Origin: Arthrobacter sp. UKPF54-2 | GTDB taxonomy: Bacteria; Actinomycetota; Actinomycetes; Actinomycetales; Micrococcaceae | Direction: 5' to 3' | DNA: 64,000 nt | Assembly (NCBI RefSeq): GCF_007858535.1 | Contig: NZ_CP040174.1 | Span: 992,001 to 1,056,000 of the forward strand | Shown: piece by piece, positions 32,626 to 40,603 of the stretch | Layout of the letters: the number at the start of each line of letters is the position of its first letter | Numbering within the stretch: position 1 is the first letter of the stretch | The notes under the pieces: model-generated | Told to the model about the DNA's origin: nothing | The model's input: only the letters and a program-made list of their open reading frames with translations | The model's database searches: none | Translations under genes and position numbers: made by a program

Positions 32626-34725
32626 ATGGAACACCAGCACAGCGGGCGAATAAGCCAACTGCAGCCCGGCGGCAGCGCCGGGCACACCCACCACGGGCCG
32701 CCGGCCGTGCCGGACGATGAGCATGTGGTGCACAGCCACGGCCAGCATGCCGGGCACAGCGTCGCGATGTTCAAGAACAGGTTCTGGCTGACACTCGCGC
32801 TGGCAGTTCCGGTGGTGCTGTTCAGCCCCATGTTCGGGCACCTCCTCGGCTACCAGCCGCCCGAGTTTCCCGGTTCCGCGTGGATCCCGCCGGTGCTGGG
32901 CACGGTGGTGTTCCTCTACGGCGGCCAGCCCTTCCTCAAGGGCGGCCTCGCCGAGCTGAAGTCGCGCCGGCCAGGAATGATGCTGCTGATCGCCATGGCC
33001 ATCACGGTCGCTTTCCTCGCTTCCTGGGCGACCAGCCTGGGCCTCGGCGGATTCGACCTCGACTTCTGGTGGGAACTGGCGCTCCTGGTGGCGATCATGC
33101 TGCTGGGGCACTGGATCGAGATGCGGGCCCTCGGCTCGGCGCAGGGGGCGCTGGACGCGCTGGCGGCACTGCTGCCCGACGAGGCGGAGCGCCTTACCGA
33201 CGGCGGGACGGAGACCGTGAGCGTCGCCGACCTCGTGCCGGGAGATGCGATCCTGGTCCGCCCGGGCGGCCGGATGCCGGCGGACGGCACGGTCACCGAG
33301 GGCCAGGCGGAATTCGACGAATCGATGATCACCGGCGAATCCAAAACTGTCCTCCGCTCCCCCGGCGATCCCGTGGTCGCCGGGACCATCGCGACGGATA
33401 ACAGCGTCCGCGTGCGGGTCTCGGCGATCGGGGAGGACACCGCCCTGGCCGGAATCCAGCGCCTCGTCGCCGAGGCGCAGGCCTCTTCCTCGCGGGCCCA
33501 GGCCCTCGCAGACAGGGCGGCGGCCTTCCTGTTCTACTTCGCCGCCGGGGCCGGCGTACTGACCTTCATCGCTTGGACCCTGCTGGGCAGCGTTGCCGAC
33601 GCCGTTGAACGCACCGTCACGGTGCTCGTCATCGCCTGCCCGCACGCCCTGGGCCTTGCCATCCCGCTAGTGATCGCCATATCCACCGAGCGCGCTGCCC
33701 GGGCGGGTGTGCTGATCAAGAACCGCATGGCGCTGGAACGGATGCGCACCGTCGACGTCGTGCTCTTCGACAAGACCGGAACCCTCACCAAGGGCGCCCC
33801 GGCGGTCCGCGCCGTGGCCGCCGCGGGAGGGGTCAGCCAGGACGATGTCCTGGCCCTGGCCGCCGCGGTGGAGTCGGACAGCGAGCACCCTGTGGCCCGC
33901 GCAATTGTCGGCGCCGCCCGCGAGCGCGGACTGGACGTGCCGGCAGCCACGGACTTCACCGCCCTGACCGGCCGCGGTGTCCGCGCCAACATCGGCAACA
34001 GGCAGCTCCACGTAGGCGGACCGGCCCTGCTGCGGGAACTGGCCGCCGCGGAACCCACGGAGCTCGCCGCGGCCACCGCCGCCTGGATCGAGCGCGGTGC
34101 CGCGGTGCTGCACCTGATCGAGGGCGGACGGGTGCTCGGCGCTGTCAGCCTGGAGGACGCCGTGCGCCCGGAATCCCGGCAGGCCGTCGCAGCCCTGCAG
34201 CACCGCGGCATCAAGGTCGCCATGATCACCGGCGACGCCGCCCAGGTGGCCCGCGCCGTCGCCGCGGAGCTGAACATTGACGAGGTCTTCGCCGAGGTGC
34301 TTCCGGCGGACAAGGACAAGAAGGTCGCCGAACTGCAGGGCCGCGGCCTGAAGGTGGCCATGGTGGGCGACGGCGTGAACGACTCCCCCGCGCTTGCCCG
34401 GGCCGAGGTGGGGATCGCGATCGGCGGCGGGACGGATGTGGCAGTCGAGTCCGCCGGGGTGGTCCTGGCCGGCAACGATCCCCGGGCGGTGCTGTCCATG
34501 GTGGACCTTTCCCGGGCCAGCTACCGGAAGATGTGGCAGAACCTGGTCTGGGCCACCGGCTACAACATCATCGCCGTTCCGCTGGCCGCCGGCGCCCTGG
34601 CCTTCGCCGGGATCGTCCTGTCCCCCGCGGCCGGCGCCGTGCTGATGTCCGCCTCGACCATAGTGGTGGCGCTGAATGCCCAGCTGCTGCGGCGCCTGAA
34701 ACTCAACCCGGCCCAGGTCCGCTGA
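32626..34725 (+). CDS. Copper-translocating P-type ATPase, CopB (CPH) type
   Basis: 699 residues from the ATG at 32626 with GGGAGGCAG upstream. The N-terminus is His-rich (EHQHS, GHTHHGP, HSHGQHAGH) and lacks a CxxC metal domain, as in CopB ATPases. The actuator has TGES (236-239), the transport site is CPH (Cys338-His340), the phosphorylated Asp382 is in DKTGT, and the HP motif follows in SEHPVARAI. GDGVNDSPAL closes the P domain. It should export copper (Cu+/Cu2+) across the membrane. Transcription is probably de-repressed by copper through the upstream CsoR site. Confidence 0.95.
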   Translation: MEHQHSGRISQLQPGGSAGHTHHGPPAVPDDEHVVHSHGQHAGHSVAMFKNRFWLTLALAVPVVLFSPMFGHLLGYQPPEFPGSAWIPPVLGTVVFLYGGQPFLKGGLAELKSRRPGMMLLIAMAITVAFLASWATSLGLGGFDLDFWWELALLVAIMLLGHWIEMRALGSAQGALDALAALLPDEAERLTDGGTETVSVADLVPGDAILVRPGGRMPADGTVTEGQAEFDESMITGESKTVLRSPGDPVVAGTIATDNSVRVRVSAIGEDTALAGIQRLVAEAQASSSRAQALADRAAAFLFYFAAGAGVLTFIAWTLLGSVADAVERTVTVLVIACPHALGLAIPLVIAISTERAARAGVLIKNRMALERMRTVDVVLFDKTGTLTKGAPAVRAVAAAGGVSQDDVLALAAAVESDSEHPVARAIVGAARERGLDVPAATDFTALTGRGVRANIGNRQLHVGGPALLRELAAAEPTELAAATAAWIERGAAVLHLIEGGRVLGAVSLEDAVRPESRQAVAALQHRGIKVAMITGDAAQVARAVAAELNIDEVFAEVLPADKDKKVAELQGRGLKVAMVGDGVNDSPALARAEVGIAIGGGTDVAVESAGVVLAGNDPRAVLSMVDLSRASYRKMWQNLVWATGYNIIAVPLAAGALAFAGIVLSPAAGAVLMSASTIVVALNAQLLRRLKLNPAQVR

Positions 34726-34730
34726 GCCGC

Positions 34731-35363
34731 ATGGACGCCGGCTCGCACGCCTCCTCCTTCGGACGGTCCTATGCCCGCATCGGTCCGCGGATGGACGCCC
34801 GCGGGGCCGCGGCCCACCGCCGCCGCCTCGTGCAGCCGGCGCACGGCGCCGTCGTCGAAATCGGGGCAGGCTACGGCGCCACCTTCCCGTACTACCCGCC
34901 CGGGGTCTCCCATGTGCTGGCGCTCGAACCGGACCCCACCCTCCGGGAGCTGGCGTTCGCTGCCGCGGGCACGGCGCCGGTGCCGGTCACGGTGCTGAAC
35001 GGGGTCGCGGAGGCACTGCCGGCGGCGGATGCCTCGGTCGACGTCGTCGTCTTCAGCCTGGTGCTGTGCAGCGTGGCCGAGCCGGCAGACGTCCTGGCCG
35101 AGGCCCTCCGGGTCCTCAAGCCGGGCGGCCAACTGCTGTTCTACGAGCATGTCCGCTCAGCGCACCGGTTGCTGGCGGCGGCAGAGGACCTGCTCACCCC
35201 GCTCTGGAGCCGGCTGGCAGGCGGCTGCCACCCGAACCGGGACACCGCCGCGCTGATCGTCCGGGCGGGCCTGGCGGTTCAGTCCCTGGACCGCTTCGGC
35301 TTCGCGGCCCTGCCCGGCAACCCGCCGCTGGCCCATATCCTCGGGGTGGCGGTCAAGCCGTAG
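34731..35363 (+). CDS. Class I SAM-dependent methyltransferase
   Basis: 210 residues from the ATG at 34731, five bases after the ATPase stop, so it belongs to the same transcript. It has the glycine loop VVEIGAGYGATFPYY, acidic strand end LALEPDPTLREL, a VDVVVFSLVLCSV motif and the C-terminal RVLKPGGQLLFYEHV, like UbiE/Coq5-type small-molecule methyltransferases. The substrate is unknown. Co-transcription with copper export suggests a role in metal or thiol stress, or just a passenger gene. Confidence 0.88.
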   Translation: MDAGSHASSFGRSYARIGPRMDARGAAAHRRRLVQPAHGAVVEIGAGYGATFPYYPPGVSHVLALEPDPTLRELAFAAAGTAPVPVTVLNGVAEALPAADASVDVVVFSLVLCSVAEPADVLAEALRVLKPGGQLLFYEHVRSAHRLLAAAEDLLTPLWSRLAGGCHPNRDTAALIVRAGLAVQSLDRFGFAALPGNPPLAHILGVAVKP

Positions 35364-35380
35364 GCCCGCCTGCGGCGTGA

Positions 35381-35423
35381 CGCGCGAAGGGCGCCTGCCG
35401 CGGTGGCAGGCGCCCCTTGCGCG
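35381..35423. terminator. Bidirectional hairpin after the methyltransferase gene
   Basis: The arms CGCGCGAAGGGCGCCTGCC and GGCAGGCGCCCCTTGCGCG pair around a five-base loop, between two convergent genes. Confidence 0.75.
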
Positions 35424-35430
35424 TACTGGC

Positions 35431-36633
35431 TTAGGCCTTTTTGGGCGGCAGCGCGAGCTTGAAGATCTTGGCCCAGGTGGAGCCGACCTGCTTCAGCAGC
35501 GGACCGGTGGTGTACGGCAGGCCGTACCGCCGGCAGATCTCCTGCACCTTCGGCGCCACCTCGGCGTAGCGGTTGGACGGCAGGTCCGGGAAAAGGTGGT
35601 GCTCGATCTGGTGCGAGAGGTTGCCGGTCATCAGGTGCATGAACTTGGAGCCGGAGATGTTGGCCGAGCCGATCATCTGGCGCACGTACCAGTCGCCGCG
35701 GGTCTCGCCGTCCACCATGTCCTCGGTGAAGGTGTCCGTGCCGTCCGGGAAGTGCCCGCAGAAGATCACCGCGTGCGCCCAGACGTTGCGGACCGCGTTG
35801 GCGGTGAGCGTGCCGTAAAGGGCCTGCTTGCCGGAGCCGGTGAGCATGGCGACCGCCGGCGTGGCGGCGTAGTCCTTGGTGAACTGCTTGAGGGCCTTGC
35901 GGCCAAGCGCCTTGAGGTCCTTGGTGAGCGCTTCCTTGGACTTGCGGCCCTCGCGGTAGTCCACGAGCTCGAGGTCGTAGATGGCGATGCCCCACTCGAA
36001 GACCGGGGCGAGCAGCGCGTTGTAGAGCGGGTTGCCCAGGTTGAAGGGCTTCCATTCCTGCTGCGGGTCCATCCGCAGGAGGTTGTACCCGATGTCGTTG
36101 TCCTTGCCGACGACGTTGGTCCAGCGGTGGTGCAGGTCGTTGTGGGTGTGCTGCCAGGAGCGCGCCGGGGTGACGAAGTCCCACTCCCAGGTGGTGGAGT
36201 GGATGTCCGGGTCGCGCATCCAGTCCCACTGGCCGTGCAGGATGTTGTGCCCCAGCTCCATGTTTTCCAGGATCTTGGCGAAGCTCAGCAGCGTGGTGCC
36301 GGCGGCCCAGGCGGCCTTGTTCTTGCTGACCAGCAGCGCCGCGCGGCCGGAAATCTCCAGGCCGCGCTGGATCTTGATCATCCGGCGGATGTAGGCGGCG
36401 TCCGAGGAACCTCGCTTGGCGAGGATGTCGTCCTTGATGGCGTCGAGTTCGCGGCCGAGCTCCGCGACCTGCTCGTCGGAGAGGTGCGCCGCGGCGGGCG
36501 GGCGGAGCAACGGGCTGCCCGTCTCGGCGAGGGCCCCGGGCCGCTTCTTTACGGCGGCGGGAGGCTTGGCGGCGCCAGCGCCGGCCGGGGAAGCGTCCCC
36601 GGAAACGTCGGGCTTGTCGGAAACAATCGTCAT
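35431..36633 (-). CDS. Membrane fatty-acid desaturase (DesA3-like)
   Basis: 400 residues from the ATG at 36633, chosen for CTGAGGAGAA just upstream. Three histidine boxes bind the di-iron centre: HNILH (129-133), HTHNDLHH (162-169) and HQIEHH (about 336-341). Spacing fits acyl-lipid or acyl-CoA desaturases of mycobacterial DesA3 type. The first 45 residues are a disordered Pro/Ala-rich extension. It introduces a double bond (delta-9 type in relatives) using electrons from the partner reductase encoded 13 bases upstream. Confidence 0.92.
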   Translation of the reverse strand: MTIVSDKPDVSGDASPAGAGAAKPPAAVKKRPGALAETGSPLLRPPAAAHLSDEQVAELGRELDAIKDDILAKRGSSDAAYIRRMIKIQRGLEISGRAALLVSKNKAAWAAGTTLLSFAKILENMELGHNILHGQWDWMRDPDIHSTTWEWDFVTPARSWQHTHNDLHHRWTNVVGKDNDIGYNLLRMDPQQEWKPFNLGNPLYNALLAPVFEWGIAIYDLELVDYREGRKSKEALTKDLKALGRKALKQFTKDYAATPAVAMLTGSGKQALYGTLTANAVRNVWAHAVIFCGHFPDGTDTFTEDMVDGETRGDWYVRQMIGSANISGSKFMHLMTGNLSHQIEHHLFPDLPSNRYAEVAPKVQEICRRYGLPYTTGPLLKQVGSTWAKIFKLALPPKKA

Positions 36634-36646
36634 GCGGTGGTTCTCC

Positions 36647-37717
36647 TCAGAGGTCGAGGTTAACGGGTCCGGCGGCTGCCGAAACACACGTCTGGATTAG
36701 TTGGCCGGGCTCGCCGTGGACTTCGTCCGTGCGCAGGTCACGGACCTGGCCGGCCCGGAGGGGGATCAGGCAGCTGTGGCAGATGCCCATCCGGCAGCCG
36801 CTGGGCATCAGCACGCCGGCGTCCTCGCCGACGTCGAGCAGCGGGGTGTCGCCGTCGGCCTCGACTTCGCGGTCGGAGGCCTCGAAGGTGACCAGGCCGC
36901 CGTCGCGCCCTGCTCCGCCGGCAAGTTTGGTGCTGAAGCGTTCGATGGTGAGGCTGGCTTCGGATGGTTCGGTGCCGGCGGCCTCTGCCTTCCAGAGCGC
37001 CTCGGTGTCGTCGAGGAATCCTTCCGGGCCGCAGGCGTAGGCGGCGCGGCCGCGCCAGTCCGGGCACAGCTCGTCCAGCGCCGCCGTGGTGCCAAAGTCC
37101 AGCCGCCCGCGTTCGCCGCTGAACCAGTGGATGACCCTGAAATTGGGGAATTGGTCGGCCAGTTCGGCCAGTTCCTCACGGAAAATGGCCTCCTCCGCGG
37201 TCCGGGCGGTGTGGACCAGGACGACGTCGGCGTCGGGGCGGTGCGGGACCAGGGTCCGGATCATCGACATCACCGGGGTGATGCCGCTGCCGGCGGTCAG
37301 CATCAGCAGCGGACGCGGGTGCTCCGGCAGGACGAAGTCGCCCTGCGGCGGGGCCAGGAAGAGGACGTCGCCGGGCTTGGTGGTGCGGACCAGGGCGCCG
37401 GAGACGGCCCCCATGTCCGTGACGGTGATGGCGGGGTCCTCGCCGGCGGGTGCGCTGAGCGAGTAGGAACGCCAGTGGCGCACGCCGTTGAGTTCGACGC
37501 CGATGCGGGCCCACTGGCCCGCCCGGTGTGCTTGCCAGCCGCGGCCGGGACGGAAGAAAATGGTGGCGGAATCGGCCGTTTCTGGAACCACCCGGGTGAC
37601 CACGCCGCGCAACTGGCGGGCAGAAAACACGGGGTTGAACAGCGACAGAATGTCTTCTGGAGCTAGGGGGGTGGTCAGTAGAGATGCGGCGCGCGCCAGC
37701 TTACGGAGCCGGATCAT
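36647..37717 (-). CDS. Ferredoxin reductase (FAD, NAD(P)H, 2Fe-2S), electron donor to the desaturase
   Basis: 356 residues. The FAD-binding motif is RSYSLSAP, the NAD(P)H site starts LMLTAGSGITPVMSMI and continues to YACGPEGFL. A C-terminal plant-type 2Fe-2S domain has CRMGICHSC and a last Cys in TCVSAA. The organisation matches Rv3230c, the reductase of DesA3. It sits upstream of the desaturase in one operon. The ATG at 37717 follows TACGCT by six bases, a likely leaderless start. Confidence 0.93.
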   Translation of the reverse strand: MIRLRKLARAASLLTTPLAPEDILSLFNPVFSARQLRGVVTRVVPETADSATIFFRPGRGWQAHRAGQWARIGVELNGVRHWRSYSLSAPAGEDPAITVTDMGAVSGALVRTTKPGDVLFLAPPQGDFVLPEHPRPLLMLTAGSGITPVMSMIRTLVPHRPDADVVLVHTARTAEEAIFREELAELADQFPNFRVIHWFSGERGRLDFGTTAALDELCPDWRGRAAYACGPEGFLDDTEALWKAEAAGTEPSEASLTIERFSTKLAGGAGRDGGLVTFEASDREVEADGDTPLLDVGEDAGVLMPSGCRMGICHSCLIPLRAGQVRDLRTDEVHGEPGQLIQTCVSAAAGPVNLDL

Positions 37718-37816
37718 CTATCAAGCGTATGTCGGCATGCGTCATAATTCTTCACCCAAGGCATACGATCTACCTGAAGAAACTATCCCCGCACAACAAC
37801 TTTTTGGATTCCTGTG
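37718..37816. promoter_or_regulatory. Divergent promoter region of desaturase operon and PucR-type regulator
   Basis: Three related half-sites are visible: GACATACGC (minus, about 37726-37734), GGCATGCGTC (about 37735-37744) and GGCATACGATC (about 37760-37770). The first overlaps the minus-strand -10 TACGCT. The pattern suits a dimeric regulator such as the one encoded at 37817. Confidence 0.4.
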
Positions 37817-39019
37817 ATGGACGCTTCCCCCGCCGGCCACCCCGGCTATCCCGCGTATGACCCGCCCTGGCTGGCTCTGCCGAAGGAGGTCTCCGACATG
37901 CTCCGGCCCAGGATGCCCGGCATTGTGGAGGCCATCATCGAGGCCGTGCCTCAGCTGGTTCCCGCCTATGCCCGGCCGATCGAGGGCCGCTTCGGGCGCG
38001 GGCTGCGGCGCGGCGTGGCGACGGCGCTGGACCGCTTCCTGCAGCTTCCCGGCACCACGCTCCCGGCCCTTTCCGAAGAAAGCCGGCAGCTGGTGGCGGG
38101 GCTGGGCAGCGGGGAGTTCCGGCAGGGCAGGAGCATGGATGCGCTGCTGAGCGCCTACCGGATGGGGGCACGCGTGACGTTCCGCGAGATGTCGAAAGTT
38201 TCGGTAGAGCACCATCTGGGCCAGAACGTGGTGGTGGACCTGGGCGAGTCGATCCTGGCCTACATCGACGAGCTCTCCGCGGTCAGCGCGGAGGCGTACG
38301 CCTTTGAGCAGTCCGAGCGCGCCGGCGCAGTGGACCGCCGCCGCACCGAACTGCTGGACCTGCTGCTGCTGGGACAGGCGGACGAGGCGGCGCTGCGCCA
38401 GACCGCGGCCATGGCGGACTGGTCGCTGCCCCAGCGCATGGTGGTGGTGACGCTCCCGGTGGACCGGGCCGCCGGGCTGCGGCTGCGGCTGGGTCCGGGA
38501 ACGCTGGTGATTGAACGCGAGACCGACGCTGTGGCGCTGGTCCCGGCACGGAAGTCCAAGTCCGCGCGGAAGGACCTAGAGAAGGCACTGCGGGGCCGCG
38601 GCGCCTCCGTGGGCCCGGCCGGCGGCTGGGAAAAGGTGCCCGATTCCCTGCGACTGGCGGTGCTGGCGGCGTCGGTCCTGCCGCACCGGGACGGCCCCGA
38701 GGACCCGCCGATCTGGGCAGACGAACACCTGTCGGCGGTGATCCTGGGCGCCGAGCCCTCCGCCATCGCCGAACTGGCGAACCGCCGGCTCGCGCCGCTG
38801 GAGGGGCTCCGCCCGGCGCAGCGCGAGCGCCTGGCCGAAACGCTGCTGTCCTGGCTGCGCCACTGGGGCCAGCGCGCGCCGGTGGCCGCGGAGCTGGGCA
38901 TCCATCCGCAAACCGTAGGGTATCGGGCTGCCCAGCTGCGGGAGCTCTTCGGCGATGCGCTGGAGGACCCGGCGGCGCGGTTTGAGCTGGAGCTAGCGCT
39001 CCGTGCTGGTAAGCGTTAG
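37817..39019 (+). CDS. PucR/CdaR-type helix-turn-helix regulator
   Basis: 400 residues. No clear ribosome site exists; a GTG three bases earlier is also possible. The N-terminal part (1-150) is helical with RSMDALLSAYRMGARVTFREM, a ligand-sensing region in this family. The C-terminal end has the PucR HTH: LAETLLSWLRHWGQRAPVAAELGIHPQTVGYRAAQLRELFG, broken here only for length. It is divergent from the desaturase operon, and comparable regulators often control the neighbouring genes, so fatty-acid desaturation is a plausible target; this is inference. Confidence 0.88.
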   Translation: MDASPAGHPGYPAYDPPWLALPKEVSDMLRPRMPGIVEAIIEAVPQLVPAYARPIEGRFGRGLRRGVATALDRFLQLPGTTLPALSEESRQLVAGLGSGEFRQGRSMDALLSAYRMGARVTFREMSKVSVEHHLGQNVVVDLGESILAYIDELSAVSAEAYAFEQSERAGAVDRRRTELLDLLLLGQADEAALRQTAAMADWSLPQRMVVVTLPVDRAAGLRLRLGPGTLVIERETDAVALVPARKSKSARKDLEKALRGRGASVGPAGGWEKVPDSLRLAVLAASVLPHRDGPEDPPIWADEHLSAVILGAEPSAIAELANRRLAPLEGLRPAQRERLAETLLSWLRHWGQRAPVAAELGIHPQTVGYRAAQLRELFGDALEDPAARFELELALRAGKR

Positions 39020-39031
39020 ACAGCGGCGCCG

Positions 39032-40435
39032 CTAGCTGGCGATCGCCTCCCGGCCGCGGAGGCGCATCTCGAGGTCGTTCATCACAATCGCGGCGAGGTC
39101 TTCGAGCGATTTGGTGTCATCAGCACTGAACTCCCGCGGCTCCCGGTCCAGGATGCAGAAGGTGCCGAGGTTGTGGCCGTCCGGGGTGCGCAGCGGGACT
39201 CCGGCGTAGAACTGGAGCCCGAACTCGCCCGCCACCAACGGGTTTGTCAGGGTCCTGGGGTCCGTCGAGGCGTCCTCGATGATCCAGGGCCCGTCCTGCA
39301 GGATCGCCGAAGCGCACAGCCCCGGGTCGCGGCCGATCTCGGTGACATCGGTGCCGTGGTGGGACTTGAACCAGATCCGGTCGTGGTCCACCACGCTGAC
39401 AATCGCCACGGGGACCGAGAACAGCCGGGCAGCGAGCGCCGTAATCCGGTCGAACGTGCCGTCCCCGGGGGTGTCGAGGATACGGTACCGCTCGACGGCG
39501 CGCATCCGGCCCTCCTCATCGTTCGGCCCCGCCGTGCGGTCCAGCCGGTGCCGGGCCGCGCTGTTGATGACTTCCTGGCGCAGCGCCAGGGAGACTTCCC
39601 GGGCGTGCGGCCTGGCGGCGGGGTCACGGGACAACATGGAGGACAGCAGCGCCACCCACATGGGGGCGAGTTCCTCCGGAATCTGCGGGTCCTGCAGCAG
39701 CCTGGCGACGGCGGACTGGATCGGCGCGCCCGGGTAGGCCATCTTTCCGGTCAGCCCTTCGAGCAGCACAAGGCCGAGGGAGTAAATGTCGCTCGCCGGT
39801 CCGGCGGGTTCGCCGGCGGCCTGCTCGGGGCTGAGGTAGGCCGGCGTCCCGGAGGTGCCGCCGTCGTCGTCGGCGCGGTTCTGCCCGAGGATGGTCGCGA
39901 CGCCGAAGTCGGTCAGCTTGGCCCGGGGCCGGCGGTCCTCGTTGCTGTAGTCGACCAGCAGGATGTTGGCGGGCTTGATGTCCCGGTGCACGATCCCGTG
40001 GTGGTGGATGTAGGACAGGCCGTCCGCCAGGTCGTAGCCGATGTGGGCCATGTGCGCGGCGGACAGCGGGCCGAGCAGGGACCGGCGGCGCAGGTCCTGG
40101 CCGGGCACGAGTTCCATCACGAGGTAGGTCAGCCGGGAGTCCGGATGGCTCAGGTCGGCGCCGGCGTCGAAGAGCGTGACCAGGGCGTGGTGGCTCATCC
40201 CGGCGAGGATCCGTACTTCCTGCCCCTGCCGGCGGGTGTGCTCGAGGTCGTCCGCGTCGTTGCGGAAGAGCTTGACCGCCACCTCGCGCCTGAGCAGCTC
40301 ATCCTGTGCGCGGTAGACGGTTGATTGGCTTCCCCTGCCAATGAGGGCTTCGATCCGGTACCGTCCGCTCAGCAGAAAGCCGGATTCCACGGTTATTGTC
40401 AACGAGTTTGTTGTTCCCTCAATACGGGTCCGCAC
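39032..40435 (-). CDS. Ser/Thr protein kinase fused to a GAF domain
   Basis: 467 residues from a GTG at 40435. The kinase has glycine loop LIGRGSQSTVY, Lys55 in VAVKL, HRDIKPAN (Asp152), DFG at 176-178, and the TSGTPAYLSPEQA activation loop. Residues 310-460 form a GAF domain of the type often joined to diguanylate cyclases: RYRILDTPGDGTFDRIT, ARLFSVPVAIVSVVDHDRIWFKS and RDPGLCASAIL. No membrane segment is present. The GAF may sense a small molecule or redox state and control the kinase. A start nearer the kinase (GTG at codon 16) is possible. Kinase-GAF order is uncommon. Confidence 0.92.
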   Translation of the reverse strand: MRTRIEGTTNSLTITVESGFLLSGRYRIEALIGRGSQSTVYRAQDELLRREVAVKLFRNDADDLEHTRRQGQEVRILAGMSHHALVTLFDAGADLSHPDSRLTYLVMELVPGQDLRRRSLLGPLSAAHMAHIGYDLADGLSYIHHHGIVHRDIKPANILLVDYSNEDRRPRAKLTDFGVATILGQNRADDDGGTSGTPAYLSPEQAAGEPAGPASDIYSLGLVLLEGLTGKMAYPGAPIQSAVARLLQDPQIPEELAPMWVALLSSMLSRDPAARPHAREVSLALRQEVINSAARHRLDRTAGPNDEEGRMRAVERYRILDTPGDGTFDRITALAARLFSVPVAIVSVVDHDRIWFKSHHGTDVTEIGRDPGLCASAILQDGPWIIEDASTDPRTLTNPLVAGEFGLQFYAGVPLRTPDGHNLGTFCILDREPREFSADDTKSLEDLAAIVMNDLEMRLRGREAIAS

Positions 40436-40603
40436 GGGAAATCGGGCGGATCAGTCCTAAAGCCGGCCCTTTCGGCCGGCGCCCGCGCAATTAGCAAGGT
40501 TACTTATGATACCGCGGAAAGCGGATTCAGGAAGACCCTGCGGCGGGTTATTTCGGGCGCCCCGGCGGGGCCCCGGCTGGGAGTCCGGACGGCTGTCCGG
40601 CGG

